64,000 nucleotides of DNA, taken from Peribacillus glennii. Lineage in GTDB: Bacteria; Bacillota; Bacilli; Bacillales; DSM-1321. Below the pieces are notes generated by a model. The model made no database searches, was not told the DNA's origin, and saw only the letters and a program-made list of their open reading frames with translations. The translations under genes were made by a program, and so were the position numbers. Of this stretch, positions 9,617-18,421 are shown piece by piece (position 1 is the first letter of the stretch; the number at the start of each line of letters is the position of its first letter). The DNA lies in the NCBI RefSeq assembly GCF_003429105.1, contig NZ_QVTD01000003.1:558001-622000 (forward strand), written 5' to 3'.

Positions 9617-11101
9617 CTATTTGTCTCCAACAGGAACAGATGATGGCTTGATTGTTATGGTTTTGATGGAAGTAAAGAAGTCTATTGCAGCTCTCCCCAA
9701 TTCCCTTGCTTGAGTACTGGAAGCTTTTAAACCGCCAAATGGCGCTTGATACTCAAGACCGGTTGTTTCTCCGTTAATCCGAATCATGCCCGCCTCCATT
9801 TCCGCCAAATATTGAAATACTTCATCAAGATGGGCAGTGAAAATAGAAGCGCTTAAGCCATACTTTACATCGTTGGCCACTCTTAGAGCTTGATCAAGGG
9901 ACTCTACTTTAATTAAAGCTAATACAGGACCGAATATTTCTTCCTGAGCAATAAACATATCTGGTTTTACCTCATCAAATACTGTAGGCTCAATATAATA
10001 TCCATGTTCCAAATCACCGGTTGATTCCGGTTTTCCGCCAGCAATCAGCCTTGCACCTTCTTCAATTCCTTTTTTAATAGCCTCCAGTACAGTACAATAT
10101 TGATTTTCCGAGGACACAGGACCCATATAGGAATCTGCATGTAATCCATTTCCTACTTGAATGTTCTGTATTCTTTGAAGGACTTTGTCGCGGAAGGCCT
10201 CGTAGACCTCTTCCACGACGATGGCCCGGCTGGTAGCGGTACATTTTTGGCCGGCCGATTTCATACTTCCGCTAACCGTTAAATCGGCTGCTAAGTCTAA
10301 ATCTGCATGTTTTGTCACGATTACCGGGTTTTTCCCACCCATTTCAAGCTGGAATTTCACTCCACGCTTTACCGCTTTTGCCGCTATGATCTGACCAACA
10401 TCATTGGAACCGGTAAAGCTAATTGCTTTAATATCCGGATGTTCACATAGTGCATTTCCAATTGTAGAACCTCTTCCACTAACTAGATTTACGACACCAG
10501 GAGGGAATCCTGCATCAATAAAGCATTCCAATAGTTTAATAGCAGTAACCGTGGTTTCAAATGCGGATTTGATGACGATTGTATTTCCGTATACTAAAGC
10601 AGGAGCCATTTTGTGTACAGGTATAGCAACAGGAAAATTCCATGGTGTAATTAACCCAATGACTCCCAATGGTGCTCTGGTAGTAAATAATAAAGTATCT
10701 TGATCTGTGGATGGTATAACTTCCCCAATCGAACGCATACCCTCATTGGCATAATAACGTAATATGTCCACTCCACGTAATGTTTCACCCTTCGCTTCTA
10801 CAAGCGTTTTCCCCATTTCACGAGTCAAGGTTTCCGCAATTTCGTCACTACGTTGTTCCAATATATCGGCCGTTTTACGAAGATACTCCCCACGAGCTGC
10901 GCCAGATAATTTTCTCCATGCTATCTGAGCCTGTTTGCCCGCTCTAACAGCCTCGTCGACATCCACAATTGTTGATACTGGTACATATCCAACGATATCT
11001 CTTTTGTCAGAAGGACTTATGCTTTCCTTATATCCGCCTGATTGTGGAGCTTTCCATTTTCCATTAATATAATTTTCATAGGTTTTTGATAGTACTTTCA
11101 T
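9617..11101 (-). CDS. NAD(P)-dependent aldehyde dehydrogenase
   Basis: This 494-residue enzyme oxidises an aldehyde to the acid in the cytoplasm. It has the full ALDH set: TPWNFPVAIPVHK for the cofactor pocket, FTGSNDVGQ, the general-base Glu in LEMGGKNPV, the nucleophilic Cys in GQKCTATSR, and EEIFGPVLAL. It resembles the 2,5-dioxovalerate/glucarate-type and related broad ALDHs in length and motifs. AAAGGAG lies nine bases before the ATG. It is fifth in the minus-strand operon (97 bases after the CoA transferase), so it probably handles an aldehyde intermediate of the same pathway. The substrate cannot be read from sequence. Confidence 0.93.
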   Translation of the reverse strand: MKVLSKTYENYINGKWKAPQSGGYKESISPSDKRDIVGYVPVSTIVDVDEAVRAGKQAQIAWRKLSGAARGEYLRKTADILEQRSDEIAETLTREMGKTLVEAKGETLRGVDILRYYANEGMRSIGEVIPSTDQDTLLFTTRAPLGVIGLITPWNFPVAIPVHKMAPALVYGNTIVIKSAFETTVTAIKLLECFIDAGFPPGVVNLVSGRGSTIGNALCEHPDIKAISFTGSNDVGQIIAAKAVKRGVKFQLEMGGKNPVIVTKHADLDLAADLTVSGSMKSAGQKCTATSRAIVVEEVYEAFRDKVLQRIQNIQVGNGLHADSYMGPVSSENQYCTVLEAIKKGIEEGARLIAGGKPESTGDLEHGYYIEPTVFDEVKPDMFIAQEEIFGPVLALIKVESLDQALRVANDVKYGLSASIFTAHLDEVFQYLAEMEAGMIRINGETTGLEYQAPFGGLKASSTQARELGRAAIDFFTSIKTITIKPSSVPVGDK

Positions 11102-11198
11102 TTATCATGCTCCTTTACTGTTTTCTATTTAACTTGCATGCATTTTTTAGTATTTAGCGGGATTGTCTATAAATTTGAGGATTGAGGTACCAATCAAG

Positions 11199-12413
11199 TC
11201 AGGTACTTCTTACACTATTTGGAGCTTCCCCAACTACTTTCTTGAGTTTCAAATCTTTAATTTCATCCGGCAGTAACCCAAGTTCTTTCAAAATTTCGTC
11301 TGTATGTTCGCCAAGCAGAGGGGGATGACGTTTCAATTTTGCTGGTGTGTCTGATAATTTAATAGGGAAACCAGCCATTTTTAGATTCTCCACTATGGGA
11401 TGATCTACTTCTAGTATCATGTCTCTCGCAATTACGTGTGGATGGTTGACCACCTGGTCAACCGTATGGATTGGTCCACAAGGGACACCCACTGCATCCA
11501 GCCGCTCGAAGATACTTTTACTTTCAAGAGCTGAAATCCGTTCGCTTATGATGGCAACCAATTCCTGGCGGTGACTGACACGGTCTTCATTCGTCTTAAA
11601 TCGAGGATCAAACAACAGGTCATCCCATTCCATTGCACGGCAGCATTTTTCCCAGAGTCCATTGTTAGTAACTGCCAGGATAATATCCATATCCCGTGCA
11701 GAAAATGCCTGGTAGGGTACGATGGTTGGGTGGGCAGAGCCCATGCGACCTGCAGGTTTGTCTGTAGCAAAATAGCTCGTTGCCAGGAAATTTAACAAAG
11801 CAACTTGCCCATCCAGGAGACTCGCATCAATAAATTGTCCTTTACCTGTTTTTCCCCGGGCAATCATGGCTGTTAAAATGCCATAGGCAGCGAATGTACC
11901 CGTTGTTAGATCTACTAGGGACATCCCGGCTTTTACAGGAGCTCCGCCTTGTTCCCCCGTAACACTCATCAAGCCTCCATATCCCTGTAGCAGAAGGTCA
12001 TATCCAGCACGATTTTTTTCAGGGCCAGTCCGCCCAAATCCGGAAATGGAACAGTAAATAATACGCGGGTTGATCTCCTTCAGTTGCTCATAACCTAATC
12101 CCAGTTTTTCCATGGTCCCTGTTCGGAAATTTTCAATGAAGACATCCGATTCTTCGGCTAATTTATATATAATCTTTCTGCCTTCGTCTGATTTAATATC
12201 AATGGTGATGCTACGCTTATTCCGATTGGACGCAAGATAGTAAGCGCTTTCACCATTCCATCTGGGTGGGGTGAAATCCCTTGTCTCATCACCTTTTCCA
12301 GGCCTTTCAACTTTGATAATATCTGCCCCCATATCTCCAAGCAGCATGGTACAAAAGGGACCTGCCAGGGTTCTTGACAAATCTAAAACCTTTATTCCAT
12401 CCAATGCCTGCAT
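11199..12413 (-). CDS. CaiB/BaiF-family (class III) CoA transferase
   Basis: The 404 residues begin LDGIKVLDLSRTLAGPFCTMLLGDMGADIIKVERPGKGD, the family signature. They continue with NKRSITIDIKSDEGR and a catalytic Asp in GMSLVDLTTG, which forms the acyl intermediate in family III enzymes. It moves CoA between acids and so activates a carboxylic acid for beta-oxidation. AAGGGAAG precedes the ATG by nine bases. It lies between enoyl-CoA hydratase and aldehyde dehydrogenase genes in one operon, which fits a role in CoA activation of the product of the lactonase or dehydrogenase. Confidence 0.93.
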   Translation of the reverse strand: MQALDGIKVLDLSRTLAGPFCTMLLGDMGADIIKVERPGKGDETRDFTPPRWNGESAYYLASNRNKRSITIDIKSDEGRKIIYKLAEESDVFIENFRTGTMEKLGLGYEQLKEINPRIIYCSISGFGRTGPEKNRAGYDLLLQGYGGLMSVTGEQGGAPVKAGMSLVDLTTGTFAAYGILTAMIARGKTGKGQFIDASLLDGQVALLNFLATSYFATDKPAGRMGSAHPTIVPYQAFSARDMDIILAVTNNGLWEKCCRAMEWDDLLFDPRFKTNEDRVSHRQELVAIISERISALESKSIFERLDAVGVPCGPIHTVDQVVNHPHVIARDMILEVDHPIVENLKMAGFPIKLSDTPAKLKRHPPLLGEHTDEILKELGLLPDEIKDLKLKKVVGEAPNSVRST

Positions 12414-12482
12414 ACATCAAACTTCCCTTCATCCATTCTCATGGTTAGTAGTTGATTGAAGAAGAAGACACCCGAATTTCCT

Positions 12483-13298
12483 CTATTTAAAATTAGGTGT
12501 ACGCTTTTCTAAAATCGCCTTCACACCCTCCTTGTAATCTTCTAATTCTGTCACTACGGCCATGGCTGAAGAAATCATATCGAGAGAAGTACGAAGGTCC
12601 GTATGAAGCCCCTGGTATACGGCTCTTTTGGTAAAACGTAATACTTCCTGTGGTCCTGAAGCGAGGCGCTTTACATAGGCGTCAGCAAATTCATTCAGTT
12701 GTTCATCAGGAACCACATGTGTGACCAATCCTAACTGCTTTGCCTCTTCAGCGGTAAATGAATCACCAGTCCAAAGCAATTCAAGTGCCTTATCCACACC
12801 CACAATCCGTGGCAGAAAAAACGCTCCTCCATCCCCTGGCACAATGCCTGCCTTCACGTAACTTTCAGAAAACGTCGCACTCTGGGCGGCTATTCGAATA
12901 TCGCATGCAAGTGTCATATCAAAACCTGCACCTACTGCGAGACCGTGCATCACAGCAATAACCGGCTTATCTATTTCCTGCAGAAGGAGAGGCACCCGTT
13001 GCACCCTTTTCCACAAGGTATTCTTTCGGGCAAGCCCTGTTGATACCTGATCGCCTGCTCCCGTATTGTTATAGAGCATGCCCTCTCCTTGGGTCATTAC
13101 TTTTACGTCCCCTCCCGCACAAAAGGCCCGGCCATTTGCCATCAAAACAACGACTCTTATATCCTCACTATCACGAACCGTCTCTAATGCATCAATCCAA
13201 AGATCGATCATTTCTGTACTAAAGGCATTGAGTCGGTCTGGACGATTTAATGTAATCCTGGCAATTCCATTATCTACTGAAAAAAGTAAATCACTCAT
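12483..13298 (-). CDS. enoyl-CoA hydratase/isomerase family protein
   Basis: This 271-residue crotonase-fold enzyme hydrates a 2-enoyl-CoA or isomerises a related CoA ester. The oxyanion-hole stretch GRAFCAGGDVK and the second loop AVGAGFDMTLACDIRIA, with AGIVPGDGGAFFLPR after it, are typical. It has a Gly-Asp pair (GDGG) where classical hydratases carry catalytic Glu, so the exact reaction may differ from hydration. Its ATG overlaps the stop codon of the preceding acyl-CoA dehydrogenase (TAATG), which indicates translational coupling. Confidence 0.92.
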   Translation of the reverse strand: MSDLLFSVDNGIARITLNRPDRLNAFSTEMIDLWIDALETVRDSEDIRVVVLMANGRAFCAGGDVKVMTQGEGMLYNNTGAGDQVSTGLARKNTLWKRVQRVPLLLQEIDKPVIAVMHGLAVGAGFDMTLACDIRIAAQSATFSESYVKAGIVPGDGGAFFLPRIVGVDKALELLWTGDSFTAEEAKQLGLVTHVVPDEQLNEFADAYVKRLASGPQEVLRFTKRAVYQGLHTDLRTSLDMISSAMAVVTELEDYKEGVKAILEKRTPNFK

Positions 13299-14401
13299 TA
13301 GACACTCTCCTTTTTCTCAATTATTCTGCCAATCGACTTTTTATCCGTTAGAAAGGACCAGAGCCCAGCCTGACCATTTTCAACAATTTGATGTGCTAAT
13401 TGATTCCCCCACTCTGTTTCTGTTCCATATTCATCCCGCCAAGCCCACAAACGGCGTGTATATTGGTGCAGGATATGTTCATGGGTAAACCCTATTGCGC
13501 CATGAACCTGATGGGCAATTGCAGCTGCTTTTCCCGCCGCTTCATTAATCCTGATTTTAGCCATTGCAATATCCTTTGATTGGAAACCCGGCTTAAACGC
13601 ATCTACTGCACAATCGGCAGCAATTCCTGCCGCTGCATATTCCCCGGCCAAAATAGCTAACTGTTGTTGGATGGCCTGGAACCGATGGATTGGCCTGCCA
13701 AATTGAACCCGTTCTGTGGTATAGGTTTTTGTCAATTCCAGGACACGTTCTGTTGCGCCAGCCATTAATACGATTCGTGTAAGGGCGCCACTATGCCATA
13801 GCTGGTTCGACACATGCTCAAATTCAATTGGGATGACCTGGCAATCCTTAATGAACGTGTGATCCAGTGTTATGGTATCCCTTGCTTCGCCGGCAAGATT
13901 TTGTCCCAGCTCAATATGGCCATGTTCCTTTTTGATCAGTGCCACTACATGTTCAGATTCTGTTTGGCCAAAAATCAGGATCGTTTTGGCGAACCTTGCC
14001 CAAGGGATAGCCCTTGCTTTTCCAGAAACAACCCATCCCTCACCATTTTTTTGGAAACGGAACAATTGATTTTTGTTGGGGTAAGCAAATGTTAGCGGTT
14101 CATCCGATATTTCCCCGCCTAACTGATTCAGCAGCCAATTTCCCAGAAAGGTTTCAGCCAATGGAATAGGGGCAGCATATTTTCCAGCTAACCTTAAGAT
14201 GTTAAAAGCATCGGCATAACCCCCTCCATTTCCGCCCCTTTCCTCAGGGATGGCTACTGTGATCATTCCGGAGTCAGCTAAGATATCCCACAATTCAGAA
14301 GCCCAAAGGCCTTGTTCGGCCTCGTTGACAAGCTTCTTCGTGCAAATATCTTTCATAATCTTAGTGGTAGCATCGATTATCAATTTTGTGATTTCATTCA
14401 C
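13298..14401 (-). CDS. acyl-CoA dehydrogenase, second (small) subunit type
   Basis: The 367 residues contain ACAD motifs: PEERGGNGG in the N-terminal domain, then TTERVQFGRPIHRFQAIQQQLA and HQVHGAIGFTHEHILHQYTRRL in the C-terminal domain. The substrate-side N-terminal and middle domains are shortened and poorly conserved. It starts at GTG 14401, overlapping the stop of the upstream ACAD by four bases, so the two are made together. Adjacent, divergent ACAD pairs of this kind form alpha2beta2 enzymes in actinobacterial sterol side-chain breakdown (FadE pairs). I infer a similar heteromer that oxidises a bulky acyl-CoA. Confidence 0.9.
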   Translation of the reverse strand: MNEITKLIIDATTKIMKDICTKKLVNEAEQGLWASELWDILADSGMITVAIPEERGGNGGGYADAFNILRLAGKYAAPIPLAETFLGNWLLNQLGGEISDEPLTFAYPNKNQLFRFQKNGEGWVVSGKARAIPWARFAKTILIFGQTESEHVVALIKKEHGHIELGQNLAGEARDTITLDHTFIKDCQVIPIEFEHVSNQLWHSGALTRIVLMAGATERVLELTKTYTTERVQFGRPIHRFQAIQQQLAILAGEYAAAGIAADCAVDAFKPGFQSKDIAMAKIRINEAAGKAAAIAHQVHGAIGFTHEHILHQYTRRLWAWRDEYGTETEWGNQLAHQIVENGQAGLWSFLTDKKSIGRIIEKKESV

Positions 14402-15549
14402 TTTCCAATTACCCCCTTGGAAACAATCATTCGAAGTATTTCGGTAGTTCCCCCACGAAGGGTAAATCCTGGTGAATGGAGAAGCGCTTCCAATTTAAGC
14501 TTTTCAAATTGGTCGGATACGGTCATATTCTCGGAAGACACCAGCAACCTTGCCAATTCAGCAACTTGCGTCTCCAATTGTGTACCCAAATCCTTGACCA
14601 AAGCTGCAGCCAAGTCCGGCGTTTTATTTTCTTCAAGCATTTGAGCGATGCCCATCGACATGTTACGCAGGGTCCAAAGATTGGATGCGATGGAACTTAC
14701 TTGGCTCATTAAATATACGTCACCTTTTAGTCGAATGGTGTTGACCAATTCCTCTAAAAGCGGGAATGTACTCAGAAATCGTTCTGGGCCACTCCGTTCG
14801 TAAGCAAGTTCAGCCATTCCTTGCTTCCATCCATTTCCTTCTTGCCCAACCAGCATGTTAACGGGAACAAAAACGTCTTCAAAGAGTACTTCATTGAAAT
14901 GATGTTCACCTGTCATCAGCAGAATCGGACGAATCGTTATACCAGGAGCTGATAGGTCAGTTATCAATTGACTCATCCCTTCATGGCGATTTTCAGGATT
15001 TAGGGGTGAAGTTCGGCAAAGTGTGATCATGTAATGGGCAAAATGAGCCCCACTGGTCCAAATTTTGCTTCCATTCAATATCCACCCATTGTCAACTTTT
15101 GTTGCTTTTAAACTGACTGCCGCTAAATCGGACCCTGCATTTGGTTCGCTAAGACCAATGGCAAAATAACTTTCCCCTTTGGCAATTTTAGGAAGAAAGT
15201 ACTCTTTTTGTTGTTCTGTTCCGTATCGGAGTAATAGCGGTCCCGTTTGCCGGTCTGCAATCCAATGAGCGGCCACCGGGGAACCTGCTGCCAATAACTC
15301 TTCCGTGATCACATATCGGTCAATTGCTGATCGTTCTTGCCCGCCGTAGCGTTTTGGCCAGGTCATTCCAATCCAGCCGCGACTCGCTAACTTTCGGCTA
15401 AATTCCGGTGAATAACCACTTAACCAAGAATCACATTTAGGTTCAAAGGTTCCATTTTCTTTCTCCTGTCTTATGAAACTACGAATCTCCTCCCTTACTG
15501 CGTCGGTCCGGTCAGAAAAATGAGCTATAGACAATTTTAAACTCTTCAC
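14398..15549 (-). CDS. acyl-CoA dehydrogenase, first subunit type
   Basis: This is a 383-residue FAD flavoprotein that makes a double bond in an acyl-CoA. Motifs include WPKRYGGQERS, YFAIGLSEPNAGSDLA for flavin and substrate contact, and the C-terminal RGGTTEILRMIVSKG. The frame is open upstream to 15696, but I chose GTG 15549: GGGGGTGAT lies seven bases before it, and homology-like sequence starts there (LKLSIAHFSDRTDAVREEIRSF). It is the first gene of a six-gene minus-strand operon running to 8003. A promoter and operator-like site lie just upstream. Confidence 0.92.
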   Translation of the reverse strand: MKSLKLSIAHFSDRTDAVREEIRSFIRQEKENGTFEPKCDSWLSGYSPEFSRKLASRGWIGMTWPKRYGGQERSAIDRYVITEELLAAGSPVAAHWIADRQTGPLLLRYGTEQQKEYFLPKIAKGESYFAIGLSEPNAGSDLAAVSLKATKVDNGWILNGSKIWTSGAHFAHYMITLCRTSPLNPENRHEGMSQLITDLSAPGITIRPILLMTGEHHFNEVLFEDVFVPVNMLVGQEGNGWKQGMAELAYERSGPERFLSTFPLLEELVNTIRLKGDVYLMSQVSSIASNLWTLRNMSMGIAQMLEENKTPDLAAALVKDLGTQLETQVAELARLLVSSENMTVSDQFEKLKLEALLHSPGFTLRGGTTEILRMIVSKGVIGK

Positions 15550-15587
15550 CAGGATCACCCCCAAAGTTAGTTTTAATCCCTCTAACA

Positions 15588-15650
15588 TACCGATAATTAA
15601 TATATCGTACCTGTAATCGAAATAATACAATATTCTAAATTTTAAATCAA
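15588..15650 (-). promoter_or_regulatory. promoter and operator-like site of the acyl-CoA dehydrogenase operon
   Basis: On the minus strand TTGATT (15645-15650) and TATTAT (15622-15627) are 17 bases apart. Just after the expected start, plus-strand TACCGATAAT...TATCG (15588-15607) forms a short inverted repeat. The same CGATAAT/TACCGAT words occur downstream of the oppositely directed promoter at 16409, suggesting one regulator for both. Confidence 0.5.
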
Positions 15651-15850
15651 TAGTAAAATAAGCTTCAAATGAATGGCCCTGGTTTGTGAACGTCAATGAA
15701 AAAAGCAGTAAATCATTGCCAGGTTATGAAATTACCTGAATAGTCACATAAGCTGAAGGAGTATTTTGAAAACAATTTTATTAAGCATTGCAGAATGTGC
15801 GACAGCGCCAGATAGTCTAAAGGAGCTATAAGAGAGCGTCATTAAACAAA

Positions 15851-15875
15851 ATAAAAGCAGGCATTAAGCCTGCTT
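15851..15875 (-). terminator. intrinsic terminator of YciI-like gene
   Basis: AAGCAGGC (15855-15862) and GCCTGCTT (15868-15875) make a perfect 8-bp stem with a 5-base loop. On the minus strand TTTTATTTTG follows. The stop codon of the gene sits inside the loop. Confidence 0.85.
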
Positions 15876-16166
15876 ACCATTCGCCACAAAAGCGCTGAAT
15901 ATTTCATCATACTTAGTTGGTATGAATTCGATGACCTCATATTCTGCAAGATTATGCGAATAAAATGGATCTTCTTCTATAATCGCCTGCATTTCTTGTT
16001 CGGTTTTTACATTTGCTAAGATTACGCCGCCAGTTCTCGGATTTCGCCTTCCAGAGCAGATAAATACCTTTTGCTCGTAGTATTTGTCCAAAAATGAAAT
16101 ATGTCCATCTAAAAATTTATCCACTTCCTCAAGCGGTTTTCTATAAGTTAATAAAACTAAGAACAT
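15864..16166 (-). CDS. YciI-like (YCII domain) protein
   Basis: The 100 residues start MFLVLLTYRKPLEEVDKFLDGHISFLDKYYEQ and include GRRNPRTGGVILANV and EDPFYSHNLAEYEVIEF. This is the ferredoxin-like YCII fold with the conserved His and late Asp-Pro-Phe. Members form dimers and often act as small catalytic or accessory proteins near catabolic or muconolactone-type enzymes; the reaction is unknown. GAGGAGAG precedes the ATG. It lies between the two catabolic operons, is transcribed alone, and has its own terminator. Confidence 0.85.
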   Translation of the reverse strand: MFLVLLTYRKPLEEVDKFLDGHISFLDKYYEQKVFICSGRRNPRTGGVILANVKTEQEMQAIIEEDPFYSHNLAEYEVIEFIPTKYDEIFSAFVANGKQA

Positions 16167-16408
16167 TTATATCTCTCCTCTCCATCCTCCGTTTTAAATA
16201 TTATTAAAATCTATTTCTATTGAAAAGTAAATAAACCTCCCTTGATCCCACATAAGAAAAATTTTTTGCTATCCACCCTTGCCTCATTGGCTACAAAAAA
16301 AAGGACACAAATCCGAAAGAACAAGGTTATAGAAATATGCTAACCTAGTGCTTTTACAAGATATAGATTCGAGGTTTTTAAAAAATTCTGAATTAATTAA
16401 AAATTAAA

Positions 16409-16474
16409 TTGACAGCGTTTTCAAAATGATTTAATATGAGCGTATCGATAATCAGTAAAGCGATTCGATAATCG
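16409..16474 (+). promoter_or_regulatory. sigma-A promoter with embedded cre site and downstream operator
   Basis: A consensus TTGACA (16409-16414) is spaced 17 bases from TAATAT (16432-16437). TGACAGCGTTTTCA at 16410-16423 matches the CcpA cre consensus TGWAARCGNTWNCA at 13 of 14 positions and lies across the -35 region, a repressing position. Right after the -10 box come TATCGATA (16443-16450) and the inverted repeat CGATTCGATAATCG (16461-16474). It probably drives the monooxygenase operon, although the first gene starts 640 bases downstream. Confidence 0.65.
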
Positions 16475-16540
16475 GTACGTTTTATCTTTTATGTTTACAG
16501 AACTGTCAAAGTTGAAAAATTCACACTAACTATCTCCATT

Positions 16541-16800
16541 TTATTTTAACAACGAAAGCACTTACTCCTTCAACAATTTGATAATATGGGAATTTTCAGG
16601 ATTTTTTTTCGAATAATTCTCCGTTAATTCAAAACCAACCTCTTTAGACCGACAAAGGAAGAAATAATAGTCAACTATCATTTCAATTTTTGTTCAAAAT
16701 TATCCAGAAATGGATGATAACCAAACGGAACAGAAACCTCTTTGCTTGGTTACTCTCACTTGTTAGCAAGAAATTCAATTCATTCAAATCATAGTATAAA
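16541..16800 (-). pseudogene. decayed coding remnant, family unknown
   Basis: Two minus-strand pieces in different frames look coding: VSVPFGYHPFLDNFEQKLK followed by a stop, and YYFFLCRSKEVGFELTENY continuing with SKKNPENSHIIKLLKE. No intact frame joins them. I cannot name the family. The rest of 16167-17110 carries regulatory sites only. Confidence 0.35.
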
Positions 16801-16866
16801 GATTTAATGAAATGCTGCTTGTGTTAAACACCTTGAATCAGTAGTAACTCGACTTCTTTAGATTTT

Positions 16867-16880
16867 TGTAAATGTTTCCA
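16867..16880. promoter_or_regulatory. second cre-like site
   Basis: TGTAAATGTTTCCA matches the cre consensus at 13 of 14 positions (T in place of the central C). It lies 230 bases before the monooxygenase gene. The central CG is normally important, so this is weaker than the site at 16410. Confidence 0.3.
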
Positions 16881-16927
16881 CCTGTTTTTTTGTTCTTTCT
16901 TTAGAATCTGCCACATTTTGGACTTTT

Positions 16928-16973
16928 AGGAGGTGATACTTATGTAATACCTTGAATCATACCTTATGATTCA
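16928..16973 (+). promoter_or_regulatory. start-stop minimal ORF followed by 21-bp palindrome
   Basis: AGGAGGTGAT, an almost perfect anti-SD match, is followed at 16941 by ATG and at once by TAA, so a ribosome could start and stop on one codon. Nine bases later TGAATCATA (16953-16961) and TATGATTCA (16965-16973) form a perfect inverted repeat with a 3-base centre. Either an operator or a leader control element of the monooxygenase operon is possible. Confidence 0.4.
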
Positions 16974-17110
16974 CGAATAGATAGTTTTATATTACCGAAG
17001 CCAACTAACAGGTATTTAAGGTATTGCCAACTAAGCTACCAAATAAAAAAACTGCCCTGCTATGTGTTTTACATGTCAAAAAACAATTTTTATTAAGGAG
17101 GAATGTATTC

Positions 17111-18334
17111 ATGAAATTCGTATTATTTTATTTGCCTACAGTAGGTACCAGAAAACAAATCGAGTCTGGAATGTTGCCGGGACAAAATACGCAAGCCTAT
17201 CAATCTATGCTTTATCAGATTACGGAGCAAGTAAAAGCTGCTGACCAGCTTGGTTACTATGCGGCAGCTTTCACAGAACACCATTTCCATATTGAAGGGT
17301 TGGAAGTATCCAATAACCCGATCATGTTAAGTTTGTACTTGGGTATGCAAACAAAGAATATTAAACTCGCACAGTTGGCAAATGTACTCCCTTTCCATAA
17401 TCCTATCCGGGTAGCGGAAGATATTGCTATGCTAGATCAAATGACCAAAGGCCGTGCGGTTTTCGGAATGGCCCGCGGATACCAAAAGAGATGGGCGGAT
17501 GTTCTCGGCCAAGTATATGGAGTAGGAGCTACATTCTCTGACAAGTCTCAGTCAGACGCGCGAAATAGACAACTATTCGACGAACACTACAAAATTATAA
17601 GAAAGGCATGGGCTTCAGAAACTTTCTCACACAAGGGAGACATTTGGACCATCCCGCCGGAAGGACTCGAATTTGCCGCGCATAATGCTGTCCGTGACTA
17701 TGGCCGGGGAATGGGAGAAGACGGTACTATTAAAGAAATCGGAATTGCCCCTAAGCTTTATCAAAATCGCGAAATAGAAATTTGGCAGCCATTCTCCCAC
17801 AGTGAAGATACATGGCGTTTCTGTGCTACAGAAAATATCGTACCGTTTATGCTTAACACGGATGATACGCGAATGAAACGACTAATTGACGCTTATCACG
17901 AAGAGGCTTTAAAAGTAGGCCGTGAAATTGCTTATGGAGATAGTATTGGTGTTTTCCGTGATGTGCTTGTTGCCAAAACTGATGAAGATGCCCACCGCTT
18001 GGCAGCGGATGGAAATGGTTTCGTATGGCCGGCATGGTTTGGTGATTTAGGGTTTAATGAAGCATTACGAAGAGAAGGAGAAACAGGAAAAATCAAAGGG
18101 GATTTCAAAGATCTATGTGAACGTGGCTTTGAATTTATAGGAACACCTGATACTGTAAACCGCCAAATCGAACATTTGGTCAAAACACATAATCCTGAAT
18201 ATCTGTTAATGTGGCAATATCCTGGCTTGGTTCCACATGAAGATATGATGCGCCATATGGAAATGTTTGCAACACAAGTAATGCCTAATTGGACCGACTC
18301 TAGAGAAACAAAAAGTTCTTCCATCCCTGTTTGA
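17111..18334 (+). CDS. luciferase-like (LLM class) flavin-dependent monooxygenase
   Basis: This 407-residue protein has the bacterial-luciferase TIM-barrel pattern. KFVLFYLPTVGT forms strand one, AAFTEHHFH has the EHHF signature of FMN-using members, LPFHNPIRVAEDIAMLDQMTKGRAVFGMARG is the classic core, and the C-terminus has FIGTPDTVNRQIEHLVKTH. Members use reduced FMN and oxygen to oxygenate a substrate; some are Type II Baeyer-Villiger enzymes. AAGGAGG nine bases before ATG 17111 fixes the start; the frame is open further upstream without a ribosome binding site. A lactonase gene follows directly, then flavin-reductase and flavokinase genes, so a lactone-forming oxygenation is a fair inference. 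Confidence 0.9.
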   Translation: MKFVLFYLPTVGTRKQIESGMLPGQNTQAYQSMLYQITEQVKAADQLGYYAAAFTEHHFHIEGLEVSNNPIMLSLYLGMQTKNIKLAQLANVLPFHNPIRVAEDIAMLDQMTKGRAVFGMARGYQKRWADVLGQVYGVGATFSDKSQSDARNRQLFDEHYKIIRKAWASETFSHKGDIWTIPPEGLEFAAHNAVRDYGRGMGEDGTIKEIGIAPKLYQNREIEIWQPFSHSEDTWRFCATENIVPFMLNTDDTRMKRLIDAYHEEALKVGREIAYGDSIGVFRDVLVAKTDEDAHRLAADGNGFVWPAWFGDLGFNEALRREGETGKIKGDFKDLCERGFEFIGTPDTVNRQIEHLVKTHNPEYLLMWQYPGLVPHEDMMRHMEMFATQVMPNWTDSRETKSSSIPV

Positions 18335-18421
18335 TGACTGATTCATGAAAAAGCTTTTATAGTATTAATGGAGAGATATCAGCGAGATAAACTCTGGCTG
18401 AATTGTTGGGGAGGTCATTTT

